Assembly: GCA_033852075.1 (NCBI GenBank)
Contig: JAWSVC010000011.1
Coordinates: 25,848-89,847 of the forward strand
Direction: 5' to 3'
Source: QZLE01 sp033852075
GTDB taxonomy: Bacteria > Pseudomonadota > Gammaproteobacteria > QZLD01
Length of the DNA stretch: 64,000 bases
In this document: in pieces, positions 32,882-42,060 of the stretch
Layout: each line of letters begins with the position of its first letter
Numbering within the stretch: position 1 is the stretch's first letter
The notes under the pieces: model-generated
Databases searched by the model: none
Seen by the model: the letters and a program-made list of their open reading frames with translations, nothing else
What the model was told of the DNA's origin: nothing
Made by a program: the position numbers and the translations under genes

Positions 32882-33982
32882 ATGTCTGGAAATACAATAG
32901 GAAAGATATTTACGGTTACAACCTTTGGTGAAAGTCATGGTGTTGCCATTGGTGGAGTGATTGACGGTTGTCCTTCAGGGATGGCGTTGACAGAAGATGA
33001 TTTGCAGATTGATCTGGATCGTCGTCGTCCCGGAACCAGTAGGCATACCACTCAACGAGCAGAGGCAGACAAAGTAAAGATTCTCTCAGGCGTATTTGAG
33101 GGTAAAACCACTGGTACGCCAATTGGAGTGTTGATTGAAAACACTGACCAGAGATCGAAAGATTATTCAAATGTAATGAATATATTTCGTCCCGGACATG
33201 CTGATTATACTTATCAGCAAAAATACGGGGTTCGTGATTATCGCGGTGGTGGTAGATCGTCAGCTCGTGAGACTGCAATTCGTGTTGCAGCTGGAGCCAT
33301 TGCTAAAAAATATCTAAAAGAAAAATTCGGTATCTCGGTGCTCGCTTATTTAAGTCAGCTAGGTCCAATCAAGTTAGAGCACAAAGACTGGAAGGCAGTG
33401 GAAAATAATTCATTTTTTGCGCCAGATATGGAAAAGGTGGCAGAGCTTGAGGCGTATTTAGATAAAATCCGTAAAGAACATGATTCTGTTGGTGCCAAAG
33501 TAAAACTAGTAATTCAAAATGTGCCGCCAGGTTTGGGAGAACCGATTTTTGATAGACTTGATGCTGAATTAGCGTATGCATTAATGGGTATTAATGCCGT
33601 AAAGGGGGTGGAAATTGGTGCCGGGTTTGATTGTGTAGGAGCAAAGGGATCAGAATTTAGAGATGAAATTTCTTCTAAGGGTTTTCTGAGCAATAATGCA
33701 GGAGGAATACTTGGTGGAATCAGTTCTGGTCAGGATATTACAGCAAGTATAGCCTTTAAACCTACGCCGAGCATAGCCGTTACTGGTAAAACCGTAGATA
33801 TTAATGGTGATGATACAACGGTTGAAACCAAAGGGCGTCATGATCCTTGTGTTGGAATTCGTGGAGTTCCTGTTGCTGAAGCGGTTGCTGCCATTGTAAT
33901 AATGGATCATATGTTAAGGCAACGAGCACAAAATGGAGATGTAAATTCGCAAACGCCAATTATTCCATCAAATTGTGAATAA
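32882..33982 (+). CDS. aroC: chorismate synthase
   Basis: The 366-residue FMN-dependent enzyme makes chorismate from EPSP in aromatic amino acid synthesis. Signature blocks are TTFGESHGVAIGGVIDGCPS near the start, RRRPGTSRHTT, and the RGGGRSSARETA and GRHDPCVGIRGVPVAEA motifs. It follows prmB by 44 nt and is 3 nt from the MFS gene. Confidence 0.98.
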   Translation: MSGNTIGKIFTVTTFGESHGVAIGGVIDGCPSGMALTEDDLQIDLDRRRPGTSRHTTQRAEADKVKILSGVFEGKTTGTPIGVLIENTDQRSKDYSNVMNIFRPGHADYTYQQKYGVRDYRGGGRSSARETAIRVAAGAIAKKYLKEKFGISVLAYLSQLGPIKLEHKDWKAVENNSFFAPDMEKVAELEAYLDKIRKEHDSVGAKVKLVIQNVPPGLGEPIFDRLDAELAYALMGINAVKGVEIGAGFDCVGAKGSEFRDEISSKGFLSNNAGGILGGISSGQDITASIAFKPTPSIAVTGKTVDINGDDTTVETKGRHDPCVGIRGVPVAEAVAAIVIMDHMLRQRAQNGDVNSQTPIIPSNCE

Positions 33983-33985
33983 AAC

Positions 33986-35200
33986 GTGGCAGTTGCTCAA
34001 AAAATAACGGATATACAAGATCTGCCATACTGGCGTTTATCAAGTTTCTATTTTTTTTACTTTGCCACACTAGGTATTATCGTACCTTATTTTGGGGCTT
34101 ATCTTTCTGAGCGTGGGTTCACTGCTTTAGAAATAGGTAAACTTTTCGCGATACTAAATTTAACCAAGATTATTGCTCCATTTATATGGGGATGGATAGC
34201 TGATATCTTTGGTAAAAGAACAAGAATTATACAGGTGGCATCCTTTCTGGCCTTTGTTATCTTTTTTGGTATTACCTTTACTAATAGTTTTATCTGGATG
34301 GCACTGATAACTTTTGCCTACAGTTTTTTCTGGAATGCCGCATTACCTCAGTTTGAAGTCGTCACACTTAACCATTTGCAAAAAGATACTAATCGATACA
34401 GTCAAATTAGACTTTGGGGGTCGTGGGCATTTATTTTTACTGTAGTAGGTATCGGTTTTGCGGTAGAAAAATATCAGCTGAGTTATTTACCTTATATAGG
34501 TCTCGTGGGTTATGCCTGTATTTTTATTGTTAGTTTGTTAGTGAAAGAAACTAATCGATTGAGCAATAAAAAACCAGAGAACAACTCATTTAAGAGCATG
34601 GTTGTTAATAAAAATGTAATAGCCTTTTTTGTTGTTGGTTTGTTGCTGCAAGCTAGTCATGGGCCATTCTATGCGTTTTTCACTATCTTTTTGCGTGAAA
34701 AAGGGCATTCAACTGATATCATTGGCGAATTGTGGGCGATAGGAGTGGTTGCAGAGATTGTAATCTTCTTGATGATCCATCGCATGATTCCAATTTTTGG
34801 GGCAAGAAAACTTATGTTATTTGCTCTTGTTGCAGCAGTGCTGCGCTGGTGGATGACTGGTGCGTTTGCTAGCAGCATGATAATGGTGGCAATAGCGCAG
34901 CTTTTACATGCAGGAACCTTTGGGATATTTCATGCTGTAGCAATGAAATTGATTCACAGTTTCTTCTCGGCAAGATATCAAGGTAGAGGACAGGCTCTTT
35001 ATACAGCAATCTGTATGGGGATTGGTGTTGCGCTTGGTAATTATTTTTCAGGGTTGTTATGGAATAAAATAGGCGGAAGTGGGGTATTTTATCTGGCTTC
35101 GGTTTCGGCGTTAATTGCGTTTGTTATTACATTGTTATTTTTGGTTGATTTGCCAGACGATGCTGAAGATGATGCGTCATTAGCGATTGAAGAGTGTTGA
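33986..35200 (+). CDS. MFS transporter (HcaT/LacY-like)
   Basis: The 404-residue protein has about 12 membrane spans. The N-terminal PYWRLSSFYFFYFATLGII and the GIVPYFGAYLSERGF-type loop match the MFS_1-like group with the phenylpropionate permease HcaT. The substrate is unknown. It starts with GTG 3 nt after the aroC stop and so is probably co-translated with it; the same gene order is seen in other gammaproteobacteria. Confidence 0.88.
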   Translation: MAVAQKITDIQDLPYWRLSSFYFFYFATLGIIVPYFGAYLSERGFTALEIGKLFAILNLTKIIAPFIWGWIADIFGKRTRIIQVASFLAFVIFFGITFTNSFIWMALITFAYSFFWNAALPQFEVVTLNHLQKDTNRYSQIRLWGSWAFIFTVVGIGFAVEKYQLSYLPYIGLVGYACIFIVSLLVKETNRLSNKKPENNSFKSMVVNKNVIAFFVVGLLLQASHGPFYAFFTIFLREKGHSTDIIGELWAIGVVAEIVIFLMIHRMIPIFGARKLMLFALVAAVLRWWMTGAFASSMIMVAIAQLLHAGTFGIFHAVAMKLIHSFFSARYQGRGQALYTAICMGIGVALGNYFSGLLWNKIGGSGVFYLASVSALIAFVITLLFLVDLPDDAEDDASLAIEEC

Positions 35201-35263
35201 TGAAAATCTTAGTGTACATTTTGTTTTTATAACTACAGTTTAAAAATCAAACAACTTTTTTCT

Positions 35264-35332
35264 TAGATTCGCGGTTAATACATCCATGTGGCTCGGCTGA
35301 GGCGTCCATGCTGCAGACGGTCTTTGAAAAAT
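35264..35332 (+). repeat. 69-bp dispersed repeat, copy 1
   Basis: It aligns with the reverse strand of 40785-40853. In the first 26 nt 20 match, and in a later 30-nt block 24 match. Shared features are AATACATC-ATGT, CTCG-CTG and CATGC-GCAG. It lies in the gap before asd. Similar sequences of the form ACATCCATGT...CTCGGCTG are common between genes in marine gammaproteobacteria. Confidence 0.75.
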
Positions 35333-35434
35333 GTATTTATAAGTTGCAAAAAAAATCAATTTGCTCAATGCCCAATTTTCCTAGATAATATGCGCCTGCA
35401 AATTCTATGAAAAAGACTTTTAAAGGTGATTTTA

Positions 35435-36457
35435 ATGAGTAAAAAATATGATGTTGCGGTAGTTGGCGCGACAGGTGCAGTTGGCGAAGTGATGTTGTCA
35501 ATTCTTGAGCAAAGGGATTTTCCGGTTGGAGAGATATACCCGTTGGCAAGTAGCCGTTCTGCAGGAACCAAAATCACCTTTAAAGGCAAACAGGTAGAGG
35601 TTCAGGATCTTGCTGAATTCGATTTCTCAAAGGTGCAAATTGGTCTTTTTTCAGCTGGTGGTGATATCTCAGCTGAATTTGCGCCAAAAGCTGCAGCAGC
35701 TGGTTGTATCGTTATCGATAATACATCGCATTTTAGATATGATGATGATATCCCTCTAGTGGTTCCAGAAGTAAATCCAGATGCTATAGCTGAGTATAAA
35801 ACCAGAGGAATCATTGCAAATCCTAACTGTTCAACCATTCAAATGTTGGTAGCGCTTAAACCAATTCATGATGCAGTTGGTATTACTCGTGTAAACGTAG
35901 CTACTTATCAGGCTGTTTCTGGTTCAGGCAAGCCTGCAATTGAAGAGCTTGCAGGGCAAACGGCTGCTTTATTAAATGGTAAAGAAGCAAAAGTAGAAGT
36001 TTATCCAAAACAGATTGCCTTCAATGCTCTTCCTCATATTGATGTGTTTATGGAAAACGGATACACAAAAGAAGAGATGAAGATGGTTTGGGAAACCAAA
36101 AAGATCATGGGGGATGATAGTATCGAAGTAAATCCTACTGCGGTACGTATTCCTGTGTTCTACGGTCACTCGGAAGCAGTACATATTGAAACAAAAGAGA
36201 AGATTACTGCCGAAGCAGTTACTAAGTTGATGGAAGACACTGCAGGTATCACTGTCGTTGATGGTAGATGCGATGGAGGTTACCCAACTGCAGTTACTGA
36301 GGGTGCAAACAACGATGATGTTTATGTTGGCAGAATCAGAGAAGATATCTCATGCGAAAATGGCATTAACTTATGGGTGGTTGCCGACAACGTACGTAAA
36401 GGCGCTGCTCTAAATAGTGTTCAAATCGCAGAGATTCTTATAGAAAAATATATTTAA
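35435..36457 (+). CDS. asd: aspartate-semialdehyde dehydrogenase
   Basis: The start is the ATG at 35435, 6-7 nt after AAAGGTG; a GTG at 35426 overlaps that site. The 340-residue NADP-dependent enzyme makes aspartate semialdehyde for lysine, threonine, methionine and diaminopimelate. The N-terminal GATGAVGEVM binds the cofactor and the catalytic Cys is at 132 (NPNCSTIQ). This is the short-type Asd found in Pseudomonas and relatives. It precedes fimV in the conserved order. Confidence 0.97.
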   Translation: MSKKYDVAVVGATGAVGEVMLSILEQRDFPVGEIYPLASSRSAGTKITFKGKQVEVQDLAEFDFSKVQIGLFSAGGDISAEFAPKAAAAGCIVIDNTSHFRYDDDIPLVVPEVNPDAIAEYKTRGIIANPNCSTIQMLVALKPIHDAVGITRVNVATYQAVSGSGKPAIEELAGQTAALLNGKEAKVEVYPKQIAFNALPHIDVFMENGYTKEEMKMVWETKKIMGDDSIEVNPTAVRIPVFYGHSEAVHIETKEKITAEAVTKLMEDTAGITVVDGRCDGGYPTAVTEGANNDDVYVGRIREDISCENGINLWVVADNVRKGAALNSVQIAEILIEKYI

Positions 36458-36836
36458 CAACTATTGGTAATTTTGTATGCTGGGTTAATCCTTGCTGGCT
36501 CAGCATGCAATATTAAAATAAATCAATCTCTTACAGGAATATCATTATAAAAACATAACCAGCATTAAAAAATCACTATAACTATATAAAATTATGTGTA
36601 AAAATATGCAAAAGAATTAAAAAACATTGGTAAATCGCTGATGTTATGTCTCAAAAAATACATTTGGAAGTAACAATAATAAAAAAAAATAGTTTTTTTT
36701 AAGCATTACTGAAAGTTTCCGACTATTCTTTAGTAAGACGAAGAATCGGTTTTTATTTTGAAGAACTGCCTCCAGGACATGGAGTAAATAAAAAGAATTC
36801 GTAAGATCGACGATGATTTTATGTGAAGGGAGTATC
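36458..36836. other. 379-nt intergenic region between asd and fimV
   Basis: A hairpin (36475-36508; GTATGCTG with CAGCATGC) follows asd without a T-run and may be a weak terminator. The rest is very AT-rich, with A and T tracts, and should contain the fimV promoter. I saw no clear -10/-35 pair. Confidence 0.5.
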
Positions 36837-39710
36837 ATGCGACAAAGAATCGGTGTTTGGCTAGCCTCATTGCTAATTGTACTGCCATCAGCTGCGATGG
36901 CTCTTGGTTTGGGTAAGATTGAGCTCAAATCTGCATTAAACCAACCGCTTGATGGTGTAATTCCGCTTTTATCTGTACGGGAGAAGGATCTTGAACACCT
37001 CAAGGTAAGGCTTGCATCTCCTGATGATTTTAAAAGAGCGGGGATTGAACGACCATATTTTCTTTCCAAAATCAAATTCGATATTGTTCAAGAAAAAAAT
37101 AAAAAATATATTGTAAAAATAGCAACTAAAGATTCGATTCAAGAACCATTTCTAAATTTTTTGGTAGAGGTGCGCTGGGCTAGTGGTAAAATGTTGCGCG
37201 AGTTTACCGTACTACTTGATCCACCTGTAACTGCAAGTTCATACCAAAAACCAGGCGCTTCGAAAGTAAAAGCTAAGCCTAAGTCTGTTGAAAGAGCGAC
37301 TAAAAAGCCAAGCAAACCTAAACAAAAGGCTTCAAAAGGTGTTGCTGTTTCAAAACGAACAAAAATATCTACAGAATCAAGAAGTGGTGTTAGAAAATCA
37401 TCTGGTAGAGGGGCTGCTTCTGGTACTTATAAAGTAAGAAGTGGTCAAACATTATGGAAGATCGCCCGTGAAGTTCGTGATAGAGATAATCAGTCTGTAG
37501 AACAAATGATGATGGCGTTGTATAAAAACAACCCGGATGCATTTAACAAAAACAATATGAATGCTCTATTAGCAGGAAGAGTGTTGGATATTCCATCGAA
37601 CCAGCAGGTTCAGGAGCTTTCTACTTCAGATGCTAAGAAGGCTGTAAGAGAACAGGCTAGAGCATGGAGAAAAGGTTTAAGTTCACCTTCAACATCTAAA
37701 GCTCCTGCACAAAAAGATACTGCAAAGCAATCTAAGTCGACAACAGCGAAAAGAACTGTCGGCAGAATTGAGGTTGTAGCTCCATCAAAAGATACCGTTG
37801 CCGGAGATAAGAGTGTTCAAGCTAGTGGTGAGGCAACAGCAAAAGATTCTGCAGAAATCACCCGTTTACGTAGCGAACTTGCAGCAGCGCAAAAAGCTAT
37901 GGATGAGCAAAAAACTCAAAATGACGATCTGCAGAGCAATGTGAATGAGCTTGAAGGTAAAATTAAGTCTTTAGAACGCTTATTAGCCCTAAAAGATCAG
38001 GAAATGGCTAGACTGCAATCGAAAATTTCTGGGCAACCACAAGATCAAGTGGAAATTGTAGCTGAACCAGAAGAGGTGGAAGTTAAGGTAGAAGAGACTA
38101 AACCTGAAGAAATCAAATCAGGGGAAGTTACTGCGGATAAACCGGAAGAGGTTAAGCCGGAGGAGGCAAAACCGGAAGAATCTCAGGCAGAAGGGCAAGC
38201 TGAAGAAGTTGTAGAACAACAACCAGAAGAGCAAGTTCCAGAGCAACCTAAGCGTCCAGAACCAAAAGCTCCTGAAATGCCGAAAGATGTTAAGGCAGAA
38301 GTTAAATCAACATTAATGGACGACCCTAAGATTTGGGCAATTGCATCTGGTGCTATTCTGGCAATCCTAATTCTGATTTGGATTATTGTTCGTTCAATGT
38401 TCAGAAGGGGTGAATACAGTGAAGCTGATCTTGAAGAATCAGGTGTATCCACAGTTATTACATCTGTTGAAGGTGAAGAAGAGGTAGGTTTCTCAGCTGA
38501 AAGAACTGCCGAAGCGGTTAGCCAATATGAAGCTGAACCACAAGCACAGCAAGCACAGGCAAGTGAAGATGACGAACCTTCAATAGTTCGTGAGGCTGAT
38601 GTTTATGTTGCTTATGGGCGTGCATCTCAAGCTATTGAAAAATTACAAATAGCAAAGGATGAAAATCCAGATAATCTGAAAATCAGATATAAGCTGCTTG
38701 AAGTTTTGTCACAAACAGAAGAAGTAGAGCAATTTGATAAAGAAGCAAAAGCTTATTTCGAACTAATTAATGATCCAAGTGATGATGGATGGTTAGAAAT
38801 TGTCGAGATGGGACAAAAGCTATCTCCGGAAAGTCCTCTATACAAAGAAGCTGAAAGCATTATGGAAACACAAGATGTTTCTATAGATGACTTGCTTGAA
38901 GAGGAGGATGATCTTGGTGGCGAAGATTTGGAAATAGATCTAGATGATGATCTGCTTTCAGATGAAGCTGCTGAACTATCAGAACTAGAAGAGCTATCAG
39001 AACCAGAAGAGCTATCGGTAGGAGAAACATTTGAAGAAGAACCTGAGGTAGATTTTACCGAAGGAACAGATATAACTGAAGAGCTTGCAGAAGGAGAAGA
39101 TCTGGAAGAGATTGGAAGTGACGATTTTGATATGTCGCTAGATTTTGAAACAGATGAAGAGCCGGATGCTGCACCTAATGCAGATGAACAAAAGTTAGCT
39201 TATGAAACAAGTGAATCAGATATCGATGAACTTGCAGATTTAGAGTTCGAACTTGATACTCTGGATGAAGAGCTTGATGTTGAAAATGATGCTGGAGAAA
39301 AGATTGATTCAACTAATGTTGATCTTGAAGGGGGAATGGAAGAGCCTGCCTATATCGAGAACACATTTACAGAAGAAGATCTAAGTGAAGAAATATCTGA
39401 AAAAGATCTAGTGGATCTTGATGTTTCCGACATTGGCGGAGAGATGGATGAAGATCTTGCAGAACTAGACGAGATGGACGATTTTTCAGATCTTGAAATA
39501 GGTGATGATGATCTTGGTCTGGATGATCTGGATGAAGATGATGATCTTATCATTGATGATAGTGATGAAATAAGTACTAAACTTGATCTAGCAAAAGCAT
39601 ATATAGATATGGGTGATATCGATGGTGCTAAGAGTATTCTTAGCGAGGTTGTCGCCGATGGGAATGATGAGCAGAAGGAAGAGGCTCAAAAACTTATTGA
39701 TGAGCTTTAG
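36837..39710 (+). CDS. fimV: pilus assembly/polar landmark protein FimV
   Basis: The ATG at 36837 follows GAAGGGAG and gives a signal peptide (cleavage after AMA, near residue 22); an ATG at 36813 lies before the site. The 957-residue protein has the FimV N-terminal domain, a LysM domain (about 196-256), a coiled coil, a Glu/Pro/Lys-rich linker, one membrane span (about 499-521), a TPR segment and a very acidic stretch (about 685-908). It ends in the FimV C-terminal TPR motif (KLDLAKAYIDMGDIDGAKSI). Its relatives organise cell poles and type IV pili and affect c-di-GMP/cAMP signalling. It fits with the FimX-like gene. Confidence 0.95.
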   Translation: MRQRIGVWLASLLIVLPSAAMALGLGKIELKSALNQPLDGVIPLLSVREKDLEHLKVRLASPDDFKRAGIERPYFLSKIKFDIVQEKNKKYIVKIATKDSIQEPFLNFLVEVRWASGKMLREFTVLLDPPVTASSYQKPGASKVKAKPKSVERATKKPSKPKQKASKGVAVSKRTKISTESRSGVRKSSGRGAASGTYKVRSGQTLWKIAREVRDRDNQSVEQMMMALYKNNPDAFNKNNMNALLAGRVLDIPSNQQVQELSTSDAKKAVREQARAWRKGLSSPSTSKAPAQKDTAKQSKSTTAKRTVGRIEVVAPSKDTVAGDKSVQASGEATAKDSAEITRLRSELAAAQKAMDEQKTQNDDLQSNVNELEGKIKSLERLLALKDQEMARLQSKISGQPQDQVEIVAEPEEVEVKVEETKPEEIKSGEVTADKPEEVKPEEAKPEESQAEGQAEEVVEQQPEEQVPEQPKRPEPKAPEMPKDVKAEVKSTLMDDPKIWAIASGAILAILILIWIIVRSMFRRGEYSEADLEESGVSTVITSVEGEEEVGFSAERTAEAVSQYEAEPQAQQAQASEDDEPSIVREADVYVAYGRASQAIEKLQIAKDENPDNLKIRYKLLEVLSQTEEVEQFDKEAKAYFELINDPSDDGWLEIVEMGQKLSPESPLYKEAESIMETQDVSIDDLLEEEDDLGGEDLEIDLDDDLLSDEAAELSELEELSEPEELSVGETFEEEPEVDFTEGTDITEELAEGEDLEEIGSDDFDMSLDFETDEEPDAAPNADEQKLAYETSESDIDELADLEFELDTLDEELDVENDAGEKIDSTNVDLEGGMEEPAYIENTFTEEDLSEEISEKDLVDLDVSDIGGEMDEDLAELDEMDDFSDLEIGDDDLGLDDLDEDDDLIIDDSDEISTKLDLAKAYIDMGDIDGAKSILSEVVADGNDEQKEEAQKLIDEL

Positions 39711-39730
39711 CAGATATTCTAAAAACATTA

Positions 39731-39762
39731 AAAGGGCGGTCGAATGAGACCGCCCTTTTTCT
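39731..39762 (+). terminator. intrinsic terminator of fimV
   Basis: The stem AAAGGGCGGTC pairs with GACCGCCCTTT around a 6-nt loop and is followed by T, C and more T. It begins 21 nt after the fimV stop. An apparent in-frame ATG for truA at 39744 lies within it. Confidence 0.85.
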
Positions 39763-39815
39763 TTTTAATAAACAGATTTATAATTTCTATTTTCAAAATT
39801 AGTAAGAGAAGAATC

Positions 39816-40598
39816 TTGAAACTAGCTGCATGCGTAGAATATGACGGAACTGATTTTCACGGTTGGCAAACCCAGAGTGGTGGGTGTCGTACTGTGCAAA
39901 GTGAAATCGAGGCTGCGATCTCTAAAGTAGCTAACGAGCCTGTTGCGGTTACTTGTTCGGGAAGAACCGATAAAGGAGTGCATGGTTTTGGTCAGATCAT
40001 TCACTTTGAAACCAATGCAATTCGTGATGAGCGCTCCTGGACATTAGGTATTACTACCAATCTGCCGCGAGATATTGGTGTTTCATGGGTTAAACCGGTA
40101 AAAGATGATTTTAACGCGCGTTTTACTGCCTTATCGCGTCGCTATCGCTATGTTATCTATCAGGCCATGGTTCGCCCATCAATTCTGCGTCACATGGTGT
40201 GTTGGAACTGTCGTAAGCTAGATGCTAAGTTAATGCATGAAGCTGCTCAATATCTAATAGGTGAGCATGATTTTTCTAGCTTCAGGGCTGCAGAGTGTCA
40301 GGCTGCTCATCCAAATAGAGAAATGCAATATATTAACGTAAGTTCAGAAGGTGATTTTATTTACATCGATCTTCAGGCAAATGCATTTTTGCATCATATG
40401 GTACGTAATATTGCTGGTGTACTATTGAAGATTGGAGAAGGAAAAAAAGACCCCGTTTGGATGAAAGAGGTTCTTGAAGCCAGACAAAGAACTGCTGCGG
40501 ATATAACTGCTCCAGCGCAAGGGTTGTATTTTGTTTCGGTTAAGTATCCGGAGGAGTATATGATTCCAGAATCTTCCTTGCGCCCATTTTTTGTGTAA
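39816..40598 (+). CDS. truA: tRNA pseudouridine(38-40) synthase
   Basis: Alignment to the family start (LKLAACVEYDGTDFHGW) and the terminator at 39731-39762 place the start at TTG 39816, giving 260 residues. A longer frame from 39744 begins inside the terminator stem. The catalytic Asp is D52 in SGRTDKGVHGFGQ. NAFLHHMVRNIAGVL and related motifs are present. It modifies tRNA positions 38-40. asd-fimV-truA is a conserved order. Confidence 0.95.
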   Translation: MKLAACVEYDGTDFHGWQTQSGGCRTVQSEIEAAISKVANEPVAVTCSGRTDKGVHGFGQIIHFETNAIRDERSWTLGITTNLPRDIGVSWVKPVKDDFNARFTALSRRYRYVIYQAMVRPSILRHMVCWNCRKLDAKLMHEAAQYLIGEHDFSSFRAAECQAAHPNREMQYINVSSEGDFIYIDLQANAFLHHMVRNIAGVLLKIGEGKKDPVWMKEVLEARQRTAADITAPAQGLYFVSVKYPEEYMIPESSLRPFFV

Positions 40599-40885
40599 AA
40601 ACTATTACTCTCGCTTATGCCGCGTTAAAAAATCATAAAAAATGCTCATTTACTATTATGTAAACTCCGCGTTTTTATACTTTTTCGCCTTGCCTAATCT
40701 TCGCTCATAACGTTTTACAATAAAAAATATTATTGCATTTTGGCCCGTTTTAAATAAAGCTTCCCAAATCCGAAGTTTCATAATAATTTTGAATACCGGC
40801 TGCGGCATGGGTGCCGCAGTCGAGTTTACATAGATGTATTTACTGCGTGTCTGAGAATCATTATGAAACTTTATGAGTATTATAT
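40599..40885. repeat. intergenic repeat region after truA, with a second copy of the 69-bp repeat
   Basis: The unit at 40785-40853 is the reverse-strand copy of 35264-35332. Its centre is a hairpin CTGCGGCA/TGCCGCAG with a four-base loop. It is bounded by a perfect 12-bp inverted repeat, AAGTTTCATAAT at 40773-40784 and ATTATGAAACTT at 40860-40871, so the whole could fold as a nested hairpin or be a small mobile element. The left part (40605-40720; CGCGTTAAAAAATC... to CGCTCATAACG) looks like another widespread intergenic repeat, judged from memory only. Confidence 0.75.
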
Positions 40886-41170
40886 TTAAACGTTTTGTCC
40901 CTTAACGCATCCTAGCCAGTAATCAGCAAGTCTATCGTTATGTGGTACGCCGTGGCCGGTTTGATACATCTTTGAAAGTACGAGTTGGGCTGGTGAAAAA
41001 CCTTCAATTGCAGCCATTCTGTAGTAGTATGCGGCTTTATCAATGTCGTCTTCTGTTATGGCATATTTCTCGAGTCTTTTGCCAATTTCATAATTTGTTT
41101 TAGCAGAGCTAATGGTTACCTGATTATCACCTGAAAGATATTCTTCGATAAAATTTGTTACTGCGCTCAT
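40886..41170 (-). CDS. small Sel1/TPR-like protein
   Basis: The 94-residue protein has no signal peptide and carries about one and a half Sel1-like repeats (AAYYYRMAAIEGFSPAQLVL, then SKMYQTGHGVPHNDRLA). A strong AAGGAG precedes the ATG. Function unknown; it may be a small adaptor protein. It stands alone, divergent in codon context from nothing nearby. Confidence 0.75.
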   Translation of the reverse strand: MSAVTNFIEEYLSGDNQVTISSAKTNYEIGKRLEKYAITEDDIDKAAYYYRMAAIEGFSPAQLVLSKMYQTGHGVPHNDRLADYWLGCVKGQNV

Positions 41171-41386
41171 GTCAGTCTCCTTTGTTCACTTCTTTAGTAC
41201 CGGAAAAAAACATCCGGACTTTTGGAGTACATGAAATTCAAGTACATAAATCTATATAAGCATCGGGTGTGCCAAAATATGCCAAACCGCATGTTAATAA
41301 GGATTTGCTAATATTATCGGAAGGAGTGGCGGAAACTTTATGGTGGTACAATAAGAAAATGCTAATATTTTGACGCAGGCGCCAAA

Positions 41387-41914
41387 TTATTTCTTTTTTT
41401 GTAAGCGTTTATTTTTTCTATTTTGCCAGTGGCGGATAATATGCCAACGCCAAAGAAGTTTAACCACAAAATAAGAAAGTGTCGCAAAAAACAAACCAGC
41501 AATAATAGAACCTAAATACAAAGGCTGCCATATCTCTGCTAATTGAGTTGTAAACCAATCCATGGTTAATTCAATGGAAAACTCTTTTTCTGGTATGTTT
41601 AATATCCAAGTTCCCAATTTATATGTTGGATAGAAAATAGGGATCCAGGTTACTGGATTAGATATCCAAACCAATGCAACTGAAAGAGGCATGTTTTTAT
41701 TTGTGAAAAGTGCAAGTATTGCAGCTACTACCATTTGGAATGGCATAGGTAAAAAGGAACAAAAAACACCAATCCAACACGCACCGGAAACAGAGTGTCT
41801 GTTTAAATGCCAAAGATTTTGTGCATAAATGCGCTCGCCAAGAAAATCTAGTTTTCCGTGCTTTCTAAATTCGTGTGGCTTAGGCAAATATTTTCGTAAA
41901 AAATTTTTCGGCAT
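41387..41914 (-). CDS. DUF2062 membrane protein
   Basis: The family start MPKNFLRKYLP places the ATG at 41914, giving 175 residues; an upstream in-frame ATG at 41953 is less typical. It has three or four hydrophobic segments and the DUF2062 core (GVFCSFLPMPFQMVVAAILA; WISNPVTWIPIFYPTYKLG). The function of DUF2062 proteins is not known; they lie beside comEC in many gammaproteobacteria, as here. Confidence 0.88.
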   Translation of the reverse strand: MPKNFLRKYLPKPHEFRKHGKLDFLGERIYAQNLWHLNRHSVSGACWIGVFCSFLPMPFQMVVAAILALFTNKNMPLSVALVWISNPVTWIPIFYPTYKLGTWILNIPEKEFSIELTMDWFTTQLAEIWQPLYLGSIIAGLFFATLSYFVVKLLWRWHIIRHWQNRKNKRLQKKK

Positions 41915-42060
41915 TACATAAACTTTAAAAACAATTTTGATTGTTATTTGCACATTTTAGTGTAGAGGGGATAATGAGCAAGTTAAAATTTAAATTAGTT
42001 TTTGAAAAAATACTTTAAAATAAAAATTCTAAGGTAAAAACAAGTGTATGGGGAATATTT

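Noticed and set aside
38183..38452. Minus-strand open frame inside fimV
   Set aside because: Shadow of the acidic low-complexity part of FimV; composition is a codon artefact.
39744..39815. N-terminal extension of truA from an ATG
   Set aside because: The ATG lies in the fimV terminator stem and the added residues are unlike TruA.
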